From: Myxococcales bacterium
GTDB lineage: Bacteria; Myxococcota_A; UBA9042
Length of the DNA: 35,959 nucleotides
Direction: 5' to 3'
Assembly (NCBI GenBank): GCA_023954815.1
Contig: JAGSHB010000051.1
Coordinates: 1-35,959 of the forward strand
A program made the position numbers and the translations under genes. This document shows positions 16,375 to 23,863 of the stretch, in pieces. The first letter of the stretch is position 1, and every line of letters starts with the position of its first letter. The notes beneath the pieces were generated by a model, which saw only the letters and a list, made by a program, of their open reading frames with translations, made no database searches and was not told where the DNA came from.

Positions 16375-18816
16375 GTGGCTGACCTGCGCAAGGGCTATTG
16401 GGTAGAGTTACTTCCGACGGAGCGATCCGACGGCAAGTTGGTGATCAGTTTTATCGCCAAGCGCACCTTCGCCATCCCCGAAGACGACCCGACGATCAGC
16501 CCCCTCGAAGACGACGATCAGCCGCCCATGCTGACGGAAGATCGCTTCGACGACGGGGATGCTGAGACAGCCGCTCCCACGCTAGAAGCCGAGATTGTCG
16601 CGGAAAAAGCGCTGTGTGACCTCATTGTGGTCGGCAAAGCGTACGCCCCCAGTGGCAAGCCGGAGCGGGAGTGGGAATGCGCGATTCGCGTCGGTCAGGT
16701 GCTGCGTCGCCTCCGTGCCATCGGTCCGCGCGTGGCTCACTACACCCGCCCCAAGAAAAAAGAAGGCAAGCCCGTACCGCAACCACCGCGTTTTTCAGAG
16801 CCGACGCCGATCAAAGAGCTGCCGCTCACCATGTCCTACGCCTATGGCGGACAGACGTGGGTGATTCCCGACCCGAACGCGCTGGCGATTTCGCGTCAGG
16901 TTGAAGCGGTCATGGCTGAAGAGGGCAAGGCCGACAAGGAAAAGAAAGAGGCTGCCAAGCAAGCCAAAGCCGACAAGGCGGCCGCTGAGAAGAAGGCTGC
17001 CGATGAAAAGGCGTTCTTGGAAGCGCCCGTCGGTGGCGGTGACGAGGACGACGAGAAGCTCAAGCGCGCTTGGGGTGACTTCGGCTACGACAAAGAGGGC
17101 GTTCGTGTTTGGGGCGAGGCGACCTCCCAGCGCGGTACGGCCGTGATGGATCTGGACGCTTTCGCCGCCTGGGAAGCTGCGCAGAAAGAGGCTGAAGAAG
17201 CTGCGAAAGCCGCTGGCACGGTCGCCGCTGATGAAAAGGTGGACGACCTTCGCCGCAACGCTGCCGGCGAGGCCCTTGAGACCGACGATGGCGTCGAGAT
17301 TCTGACAGACGATGTATTACAGGATGAGCTGGCCAAGAGCGCGGCGGAGCAGGCTGAACTCAAGGCCGAGCAAGCCGCTGCAGCCAAGCGTCGCCAGCGG
17401 GAGACCGTTGAGCAAAATGACGGCACCCGGGTCTTCGATGTCTCCGATTTGCCTGATGAGGATGACCCCGAGTGGAACGATTCCCTCCAGGCTGATCTGA
17501 AGGAAAAAGACGCTGAGCACATGGCCCTGCTCGACGCAGAACGCAAGGCGCGGGCGAAGGAACGCGAAGAGAAACTCGCTGAGTTCCCGAAGCTTCCGTG
17601 CCCGACGAACCCCTATGGCCGCGGCTTTATCGTCAGCAACGTCAAGCACTTGGTCGAGGGGCTGGAGCTGCCGCAACTCGAAGATCCGGACGCACCGCTC
17701 ACGCCGCGCGATCTGATTCAGTCGATTGAGAAGATGGACGAGGTTCCGCTGCCTGCGGGCTTTTCGACGTGGCCGAGACAGGCCCATCCGCGCATCGAGC
17801 TGGCGGGCGACTACCCGTCGGACGTCAAAGACTACGAGAAGGTGCTGGAGGAGCAGCGGCGCGAGCTCGACTTGGAAGACGAAGACGATGTGATGGTGCT
17901 GCGCGAACTCGATCGCCGGCCGATCCCCGGCATGATGCAGCCCGGCTACTTCAACAGCGCGCCGCCGACCCTGCAGCTCGGTGCGTTGCGCGGCGACGAA
18001 GAAGTGACGCTCACCAACCTGACCAAAGACGGCACGCTGTTTTTCAAACTGCCCGGCCGCGCCCTTGAAGCGGAACTCGATCGCGGCGCTGGGGTGGAGC
18101 GGACCGATCTCAAGCTCGATACGCTCATCGTTGAGCCCGACGCCCGCACGGTGACCATGCTCTGGCGCGCGCATTTTGAGTTCCCGGAGTGGGAAGCCCT
18201 GGAGGCCTACCCGAATCTGGTTGGCTGGGTGCTCGATCTCGACGTCAAAGATCGGCGCCAACGGGACTGGGATGCCGAGGCAAAGGCTGCTCGCAGCGAC
18301 GGCACCATGTCGATGGACCTGTCGGAGATCGATCTGGACGGCGACGTCGAGTACTGGAAGACGATCTCCAACGAGCGCAAAGCGAAAGAGGCCGCCGCCA
18401 TGGCCACCGCCGGCGGTACACAAGCGCTGGACATTGATCGCATGGGCCTGTATCGGCAGACAGATGACGACGACGAGTGGGTCAAAGAGGCCTCCGACGG
18501 TACCGTCGATGTCAGCGCGGAAGCCGCCAAGAAGAAAGAAGAAGAGGAATACCTCGAAAAGAAGATGGCGGCGCTAAAGGACCTCGAGGACAAGGAAAAG
18601 GCCGACGAGATCAGACGCGATGAGGTGGGCGCGGCAGCGGCCGCTGGTAAGCCGATTCCGCCCCGGGACGCTGATAAATCGCCCGCTGAGCTCAAAAAGG
18701 CCAAGGCTGCAAGGGCCAAAGCGGGGGGCGATGCCAAGCCCAAACCGAAACCAAAGGCCAAGCCCAAACCAAAGGCCAAGCCCAAACCAAAGGCCAAACC
18801 CAAGGCCAAGTCGTAG
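16375..18816 (+). CDS. Large DUF2169-domain protein with repeated GTxx(M/F/L)D motifs and a Lys/Pro-rich tail
   Basis: Product of 813 residues beginning at GTG 16375 with no clear ribosome binding site, so probably coupled to the spike gene 11 bases upstream. DUF2169 proteins act as effector adaptors or chaperones beside VgrG in type VI and related systems. The domain is in pieces: residues 1-175 (VISFIAKRTFAI, then LTMSYAYGGQTW), an acidic coiled-coil insertion about 180-400, and 400-625 (FPKLPCPTNPYGRGFIVSN, PAGFSTWPRQAHPR, MMQPGYFNSAPPTLQL, VTLTNLTKDGTLFFKLPG). A charged tail of helical and disordered character follows and ends in Lys-Pro-Lys-Ala repeats. A short motif GT-x-x-(M/F/L)-D-(L/V/I)-(D/S) occurs at T255, T351, T644 and T682 with a shortened copy at T710. 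The insertion and tail are unusual for the family as I know it. Confidence 0.82.
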   Translation: MADLRKGYWVELLPTERSDGKLVISFIAKRTFAIPEDDPTISPLEDDDQPPMLTEDRFDDGDAETAAPTLEAEIVAEKALCDLIVVGKAYAPSGKPEREWECAIRVGQVLRRLRAIGPRVAHYTRPKKKEGKPVPQPPRFSEPTPIKELPLTMSYAYGGQTWVIPDPNALAISRQVEAVMAEEGKADKEKKEAAKQAKADKAAAEKKAADEKAFLEAPVGGGDEDDEKLKRAWGDFGYDKEGVRVWGEATSQRGTAVMDLDAFAAWEAAQKEAEEAAKAAGTVAADEKVDDLRRNAAGEALETDDGVEILTDDVLQDELAKSAAEQAELKAEQAAAAKRRQRETVEQNDGTRVFDVSDLPDEDDPEWNDSLQADLKEKDAEHMALLDAERKARAKEREEKLAEFPKLPCPTNPYGRGFIVSNVKHLVEGLELPQLEDPDAPLTPRDLIQSIEKMDEVPLPAGFSTWPRQAHPRIELAGDYPSDVKDYEKVLEEQRRELDLEDEDDVMVLRELDRRPIPGMMQPGYFNSAPPTLQLGALRGDEEVTLTNLTKDGTLFFKLPGRALEAELDRGAGVERTDLKLDTLIVEPDARTVTMLWRAHFEFPEWEALEAYPNLVGWVLDLDVKDRRQRDWDAEAKAARSDGTMSMDLSEIDLDGDVEYWKTISNERKAKEAAAMATAGGTQALDIDRMGLYRQTDDDDEWVKEASDGTVDVSAEAAKKKEEEEYLEKKMAALKDLEDKEKADEIRRDEVGAAAAAGKPIPPRDADKSPAELKKAKAARAKAGGDAKPKPKPKAKPKPKAKPKPKAKPKAKS
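18742..18810 (+). repeat. 18-base tandem repeat encoding the Lys-Pro-Lys-Ala tail
   Basis: About three and a half copies of an 18-base unit, CCAAAGGCCAAGCCCAAA with small changes, stand at the 3' end of the DUF2169 gene and encode a KPKAKP repeat. The copies keep the reading frame. Such repeats vary in number by slippage, so the length of the basic tail may differ between strains. Confidence 0.8.
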
Positions 18817-18882
18817 CGACGACGTGCGACGGCCGAGAGACCTCCCCACCCTGGAGGCCGGCTGCGCCCACACGGAGACCCA

Positions 18883-20580
18883 TTGGCTGATAAACTCTTC
18901 GGCAACCTCGACGGCCTCGCCGCCCTGGAACGGGACGGATTACAACGTCTCTACACCTACCAAACCCCACCTGAACGCATCGTCGGAGACACCCTCGGCC
19001 AACGCATGACCGCGCTGGCCCACGCGATGGGTCGGCAGATTGGCGTGCTCGTGGACAGGCGAGGCCATGTCAGTCACGTCATCGTCGGCGACGGCAGTCA
19101 GATCTTCCTGCCAGATGTCGGTCGCTTGCGTGCGTCGAAGGGGCGTCTACGCGGCGTTCGGCTGGTGCACGTTCACCTCAAGGGCGAAGGTCTGACCGAC
19201 GACGACCTGACCGACTTGGCCCGGCTGGGTTTGGACTTGGTCTGCGCGATCACGATGAGCTCCGGGCGGCCCCATGAGCTGCACGTCGCCCACATCGTTC
19301 CGACGCGGGTCGGCGAGCTGGTGCGGGATGTACGCCCCTATGAAGTCCTCGCTCCGATGCCCTGGCCCGCCGCATTTTGGCCGGCGCTCGAGATCATCAC
19401 CGATCTGGAGGGGCAGCTCGCCCGCGTCCGCCCAGCGACGCGGATGGCCGACGCGCGGGAAAGTGCGCTGCTCGTCCATGTCGGACCGGAATCTCATGTC
19501 GAGGCGGACGACAGGCTCGATGAGCTCGCAGAGCTGGCTCGCACGGCGCGCGTCGATGTCTTGGGACGTGTCGTGCAGCGGCGCCGGCAACCGGACAGAG
19601 ACACGGTCCTTGGTTCAGGCCGTCTGAAGGAAGTCGTGCTCGAAGCGATGTCGACCGACGCGGGCATGCTGATCTTTGATCACGAGCTCACCCCGGCCCA
19701 GATGCGAGGTGTGGCCCGCGAAACCGAGATGAAAGTCCTCGATCGCACCCAGCTCATCTTGGACATCTTCGCGAGTCGTGCGCGCAGCCGAGACGGAAAG
19801 ATCAAGGTCGAACTGGCGCAGCTGAAGTACAACCTGCCGCGCCTGTCCGGTCGCAGTGATGCCATGAGCCGCCTCGCGGGCGGTATCGGTGGTGTTGGCC
19901 CCGGTGAGACCAAGCTGGAGGTCGACCGGCGTCGCGCGCGCGAACGGATTCACAAACTCGGTCAGCAACTCAAGCGCATGGCCAAGGGCCGCCAGACCCG
20001 TCGCGGGCGGCGCAACCGGGCCGGCGTCGCGACCGCATGTCTGGTCGGCTACACCAATGTCGGCAAGTCGTCTTTGCTCAACGCGCTCTGTAAATCCGAG
20101 ATTTTCACGGAAAACCTGCTGTTCGCCACGCTATCGCCCACGTCACGCCGGATTCGCCTGCCCGGCGGCACGGAGTGCGTGCTCACCGACACGGTCGGGT
20201 TCATTCGCGACCTGCCAACTGAGCTGCTCGGCGCGTTTGAAGCGACCCTGGAAGAAGCCCATGAGGCCGATGTGCTGATCCTCGTCGCCGATGCGAGCCA
20301 TCCGCGTGTTGAGGCGCAGCTCAAGAGCGTCGACCGCATCCTGCAAGATCACGAGCTGGCAGATAAGCCGCAGCTGTTGGTCCTCAATAAGATCGACGCA
20401 GTGACCGATTTTGCCGCCGTGCGTGACTTGGGTCGGCATCGACGCGGCCAACTGACATCGACGATCGATCGGCGCGGTATCAGGGAGTTGATGGAGCGAC
20501 TGGAGCAGCTGCTACAGAGGCCAAGCCGTCACGAGTCGAGTGATGGGCACGGCGCTGAAGCCTGGAGTCCGTTGGACTGA
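18883..20580 (+). CDS. hflX: Ribosome-associated GTPase HflX
   Basis: Product of 565 residues. HflX binds the large ribosomal subunit and splits stalled or stress-arrested ribosomes. An extended N-terminal part (1-210) precedes the HflX-specific domain, with VLGSGRLKEV at about 244 and DHELTPAQMRG. RARSRDGKIKVELAQLKYNL and GGIGGVGPGETKLE follow, then the GTPase domain: P-loop GYTNVGKSS at 389-397, RIRLPGG, DTVGFIRDLP near 436, and NKID at 502-505. The start is TTG 18883 with GGAG five bases upstream; residues right after it (LFGNLDGLAALERDGLQRLY) fit the N-terminus seen in deltaproteobacterial HflX. It lies 66 bases after the DUF2169 gene and is convergent with the next gene. Confidence 0.94.
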   Translation: MADKLFGNLDGLAALERDGLQRLYTYQTPPERIVGDTLGQRMTALAHAMGRQIGVLVDRRGHVSHVIVGDGSQIFLPDVGRLRASKGRLRGVRLVHVHLKGEGLTDDDLTDLARLGLDLVCAITMSSGRPHELHVAHIVPTRVGELVRDVRPYEVLAPMPWPAAFWPALEIITDLEGQLARVRPATRMADARESALLVHVGPESHVEADDRLDELAELARTARVDVLGRVVQRRRQPDRDTVLGSGRLKEVVLEAMSTDAGMLIFDHELTPAQMRGVARETEMKVLDRTQLILDIFASRARSRDGKIKVELAQLKYNLPRLSGRSDAMSRLAGGIGGVGPGETKLEVDRRRARERIHKLGQQLKRMAKGRQTRRGRRNRAGVATACLVGYTNVGKSSLLNALCKSEIFTENLLFATLSPTSRRIRLPGGTECVLTDTVGFIRDLPTELLGAFEATLEEAHEADVLILVADASHPRVEAQLKSVDRILQDHELADKPQLLVLNKIDAVTDFAAVRDLGRHRRGQLTSTIDRRGIRELMERLEQLLQRPSRHESSDGHGAEAWSPLD

Positions 20581-20611
20581 ACGTCGAAAAAGGCGAGCTG
20601 CCGTCGGGCTG

Positions 20612-20977
20612 CTACGACCGACCGCGGCCGCCACGCGGCCCACGACCCGGCGCCGCACCTACGCCGGGGCGATAGGTACCATCTTCGAACTTACGCAGCT
20701 GTCGCTCCCACAGATTGCGGTACTGATTGAAGCGCGCGATGAGGCTCTGCACTTTGAAGCGCAGCGTCGCCGTGGCGTAGCCGGTGCCCGTCATGGCGCG
20801 TACGTCTCGCTTGAGGCGCTCAAACTCGCGCAGGGGCGGCACCTTCTCGACGCCGGAAAAGTACATCTCAAAGGCGCGCTTCACCTTCATCATGCGCTGC
20901 TCAATGTCGGCCAACTCGCGGTTGGTTTCGGCCGACCCTTTGACGCCGCGCGTGAGTCCTAGCTTCTTGTCCGCCAT
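20612..20977 (-). CDS. Small conserved protein resembling the MXAN_5187 C-terminal domain
   Basis: Product of 121 residues with GGAGGAG just upstream of ATG 20975-20977 (the frame continues to 21010 without need). It has a long helical segment NRELADIEQRMMKVKRAFEMYF, then PPLREFERLKRDVRAM, then TATLRFKVQSLIARFNQY, and RNLWERQLRKFEDGTYRPG, and ends in a Gly/Arg-rich tail. This pattern, a helix with a YF-x-G, a PPL, a RFKxQSLxxRFNxY and a W-x-R-x-L-R-x-x-E-x-G-T-Y, is one I associate with a myxobacterial family named after MXAN_5187; its role is unknown. It may mediate protein contacts. It is convergent with hflX (31 bases apart) and divergent from the lipoprotein gene. Confidence 0.8.
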   Translation of the reverse strand: MADKKLGLTRGVKGSAETNRELADIEQRMMKVKRAFEMYFSGVEKVPPLREFERLKRDVRAMTGTGYATATLRFKVQSLIARFNQYRNLWERQLRKFEDGTYRPGVGAAPGRGPRGGRGRS

Positions 20978-21177
20978 CCGCTCCTCCGATTGCTGGCCCA
21001 AGCCGCGCAAACACAGTACAGCAAGCTCGCCGCCTTTTCCTCAACCCAACCTTACCAAATTGGGCAAGACAACGATGATGTCCCATATCGTTTACCACCG
21101 CCCAACCCTGTATTATCCTGGCGGCCCCTACCCCTGCGCAAACACCGTCGCCACTTTTTGGCTGACAGGAGGACTGC

Positions 21178-22740
21178 ATGCGTCTCGCCGTCAACAGGCT
21201 CATCCCCCTCGCCCTCATCGCGGCGCTGATCGCCACCAGCTTCACCGGCTGTGGCGAAAAAGACCCAGAAGAAAACTTCAACTTGTGGAGCAACAACGAA
21301 GCTGGCTGGCGCGAGCTCGGCAAGTTCGTCGGCGACACCAACAACGACGTCAAGGTCCGCGCCCGTGGTCTTGAGGTGCTGTTGACCAATGGCCAGCCGA
21401 CCCAGGTCACCGATCTGCTCGACCGGGACGTGAAGGACAAGGCGGAGCGCGAGAAGCTGCTGCTGGCTTTGCGACCTGCGATGGAGAAGCTGCTCAAGAA
21501 TCCCAACGAGAAGCTGCAGCGCTATGCAAAGCAGGTGATGGTCGACTCGCTGACCCGTGTTTCGAAGCCAGAAGCCGACAAAAACCGGAAGATCTTGGCC
21601 GATTGGGCCTTTGGCGACTTCACCCACGACGACGCGACGACGACCCTGGTTGAGCGACTAAGCCGCAGGGTGCGCCCTGAAGAGATTGAGAAGCTGGGCA
21701 ACGCGGGCGCCAAGGGTGCTGAGGTCATGCTGGCCAAGGGCATCGCTCGCCGTGAGATTTTGGTGTTTCTCGCTGGACTGAAGTCCCCCGAAGGCAACCT
21801 CGCGCTGATCAACGGCATGCGCCGCTACCACAAGAGCAAGAAGAACGTGAAGGTGACCGAGGGCGAGCTTGGTTTCATCCAGCGGACCCAGAGCATCGAT
21901 GGCCTGCTCTACTTCCTGGAGCTCTACGAGCGCCTGAGCAAGAGCGATCACCCGGACGACGAAGCCGCCGGTTCGCTCGCCATTGCCGCCGCGATGGAGT
22001 GGCTCGGTAACGACTCGGGCAAAAAACTCGCCAAGGCCAACTACAAACGCCTCAAACCGTTCGTCGATCGCTTCCTGGTCCGTGACAACTGCGATGACCG
22101 CTGGTGGGGCGTCCAGATGTTGGTCAGCCACGAGGGCGTAGAAGGCTTGAAGGCCGGACTCAATGGGCTCAAAGACGACATGAACTACGGCCAGGAAGAG
22201 CACGCCAACAACGACGTCAAGCTGATGATCACCGACATCTGTAAGGAAGACGTTGGCGAGCACATCGGTTTTGCCAAGGCACGCCCAGTGTTCAAGGCAA
22301 TTTTGGAAGACAACCCCAAGGGTGATAACGATCGCTTCGTCAAACGGATTGTGTCGATTCGCTGCCTGTCAGCGGACGGAAGCCCCGAGGCGAAGGCCCT
22401 GCTTGAAGGCTTCGTGAAAGCGCGGAAGAAGCTGAAGGAAGAAAAGGTCGTCGACCCGCTGATCGTGCCGCAACACGGCGAGAGCCTGTCGCTCACGGAC
22501 GTCGCGCGCGTGGCTCTGGACATCGTCAACTACAAGACGGAGCTCGAGCGCCTCAGCGCCATCGGCAAGATCAGCAAGGCGCAGCTGAAGTGGCGTCAGT
22601 CCTACGCTGGCTACTCATTTGATCGCCGGATGAAGGCCCTGACCGAGTTCGCTGAAGAGCGCGCCGCCGCCAAGATCAAGAAGGACGCCGCGAAGGCAGC
22701 GGCTGCCGCAAAGGCCGGCAAGAAAAAGAAGAAGAAGTAG
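21178..22740 (+). CDS. Lipoprotein with helical (HEAT-like) repeats and a poly-lysine C-terminus
   Basis: Product of 520 residues. The N-terminus has two basic residues, a hydrophobic core and a signal-peptidase-II-like site ending in C25 (SFTGC), so it is a probable lipoprotein; the -3 residue is Phe, which is unusual. The body is a chain of paired helices, with VRARGLEVLLTNG and YAKQVMVDSLTRV in the style of HEAT/Armadillo solenoids, which usually hold other proteins. The last 30 residues are Ala/Lys-rich and end in seven lysines within eight residues, a tail that could bind nucleic acid or acidic polymer. ATG 21178 has AGGAGG six bases upstream, and TATTAT at 21111-21116 is a possible -10 box. 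A strong terminator follows the stop. Function is unknown. Confidence 0.85.
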   Translation: MRLAVNRLIPLALIAALIATSFTGCGEKDPEENFNLWSNNEAGWRELGKFVGDTNNDVKVRARGLEVLLTNGQPTQVTDLLDRDVKDKAEREKLLLALRPAMEKLLKNPNEKLQRYAKQVMVDSLTRVSKPEADKNRKILADWAFGDFTHDDATTTLVERLSRRVRPEEIEKLGNAGAKGAEVMLAKGIARREILVFLAGLKSPEGNLALINGMRRYHKSKKNVKVTEGELGFIQRTQSIDGLLYFLELYERLSKSDHPDDEAAGSLAIAAAMEWLGNDSGKKLAKANYKRLKPFVDRFLVRDNCDDRWWGVQMLVSHEGVEGLKAGLNGLKDDMNYGQEEHANNDVKLMITDICKEDVGEHIGFAKARPVFKAILEDNPKGDNDRFVKRIVSIRCLSADGSPEAKALLEGFVKARKKLKEEKVVDPLIVPQHGESLSLTDVARVALDIVNYKTELERLSAIGKISKAQLKWRQSYAGYSFDRRMKALTEFAEERAAAKIKKDAAKAAAAAKAGKKKKKK

Positions 22741-22771
22741 CTTTCAACCCGGAAATCCGGTCCAAAAGCCG

Positions 22772-22809
22772 CAACGCCCGACACGCAAGTGCCGGGCGTT
22801 GTTGTTTTT
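22772..22809 (+). terminator. Rho-independent terminator after the HEAT-like lipoprotein gene
   Basis: CAACGCCCG (22772-22780) pairs perfectly with CGGGCGTTG (22793-22801), and CAC/GTG inside extends the stem over a short loop. A T-rich run (TTGTTTTT) follows directly. On the other strand the stem is followed by CTTTTGG, so it may also act weakly on the convergent FHA gene. Confidence 0.88.
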
Positions 22810-22853
22810 GGATAGCGCTGCTCGTCGCACAAGACGACAACAAGCCCAGTTTG

Positions 22854-23651
22854 CTACCCGAGATCAACGCGGAACAGCACCGATCCCACCATCAACTCAT
22901 CGCCAGTGGCGAGGTTGGTCGGCACGTCATCGACATGGGTGAACGTGCCGTTGAGGCTGCCGACGTCGACCACGGTCAAGGCGCCGCCGCTGTTTTCGAT
23001 GCGGATGTGGCGACCGCTCATGAAGCGATCCTGGGGAAAGGACAAGTCCGAGTTTTCGCGCCCAACGGTGAGGGTGCTCTTATCCGTCGAAGCCACACGA
23101 CCGGGCACGCCAGCGCTGAGCAGCTGGGTCACGTGCAGCAGGGGCGGCGGGAGCGGGGTGCCGAAGGTCTCTTCGGGCACGGCAGCGTTTGGGTCGAGCT
23201 GCTCACAAGGCGCATCCTCGCCGCGGCGAATGATGAGGTACTGCTCGCCAGCGAAGATGGTATCGCCAGAGCGAACCTGGGCCGGCTGGCGGACGCGGCG
23301 GTAGATCCCGCCCTCGCCCGGCACATCGGCGATCTGCACTTCGGCACCAAACACCTCAAGCACCAGGTGCTCACCGTCGATACCGTGATCGTTGGGGAAT
23401 GAAATATCAGCCTGGCGACCCACAACATTGCGGCCGGAACGCAGCTCATAGACCGACCCCTCAGGCACGGGACCGCGAAGGACGACGAGGCGCGCACGGC
23501 TCGCCGACGCCGGACTGCTCGGCGGGGGACCGGGCGGTGGGGCCTCGGGAGCAGCACTGGACGGCGGCGGTGCGGAGGAGTTGCCGCAATGGCCACAGAA
23601 CGCAAATCCGTCTGGGATAGGCGAGTTGCAATTAGTGCATGCGATGGCCAT
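22854..23651 (-). CDS. Zinc-ribbon protein with two FHA domains
   Basis: Product of 265 residues. An N-terminal zinc ribbon has C5-x2-C8 and C19-x2-C22, then a Pro/Ser/Ala linker (about 25-55). A first FHA-like domain spans about 60-150 (NVVGRQADISFPND, then the degenerate H in IDGEHLVL). The second, about 180-265, is canonical: LTVGRENSDLSF, SGRHIRI and DVGSLNGTF. FHA domains bind phosphothreonine peptides. Proteins of this build are common in Myxococcota beside Ser/Thr kinases. There is no membrane segment, so it is cytoplasmic. Start ATG 23649-23651 follows GAGGA. It is divergent from the penicillin-binding protein gene. Likely partners would be targets of a Ser/Thr kinase (inference). Confidence 0.9.
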   Translation of the reverse strand: MAIACTNCNSPIPDGFAFCGHCGNSSAPPPSSAAPEAPPPGPPPSSPASASRARLVVLRGPVPEGSVYELRSGRNVVGRQADISFPNDHGIDGEHLVLEVFGAEVQIADVPGEGGIYRRVRQPAQVRSGDTIFAGEQYLIIRRGEDAPCEQLDPNAAVPEETFGTPLPPPLLHVTQLLSAGVPGRVASTDKSTLTVGRENSDLSFPQDRFMSGRHIRIENSGGALTVVDVGSLNGTFTHVDDVPTNLATGDELMVGSVLFRVDLG

Positions 23652-23863
23652 CTCGTCCTCACTGCGCACGGACCCGATGCCGCGTCTGTGGTGTCGCACC
23701 AGGGTTCCACGTCAGCGTCCGGCGATCAACCGGCTGGGCGGTCGTCTCGAAAGGTGTGCGGGAATCAGAACGGGGGCGAAGGGTTGGCGATGGGTGTTTT
23801 GGCCGCTTTCTCGCTGGAGAGGCGACGTGCATCTACACTCGCGGTCTGGCACAGGGGGAACGT

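Noticed and set aside
17317-18423. Open frame of 368 codons on the minus strand opposite the DUF2169 gene
   Set aside because: Antisense to a recognisable DUF2169 protein and without start signals.
18742-18810. CRISPR-like array
   Set aside because: The repeat is an 18-base in-frame coding tandem repeat without spacers.
23639-23863. Upstream extension of the penicillin-binding protein to 23639
   Set aside because: Overlaps the start of the divergent FHA gene, has no family match, and a -10-like box lies inside it.
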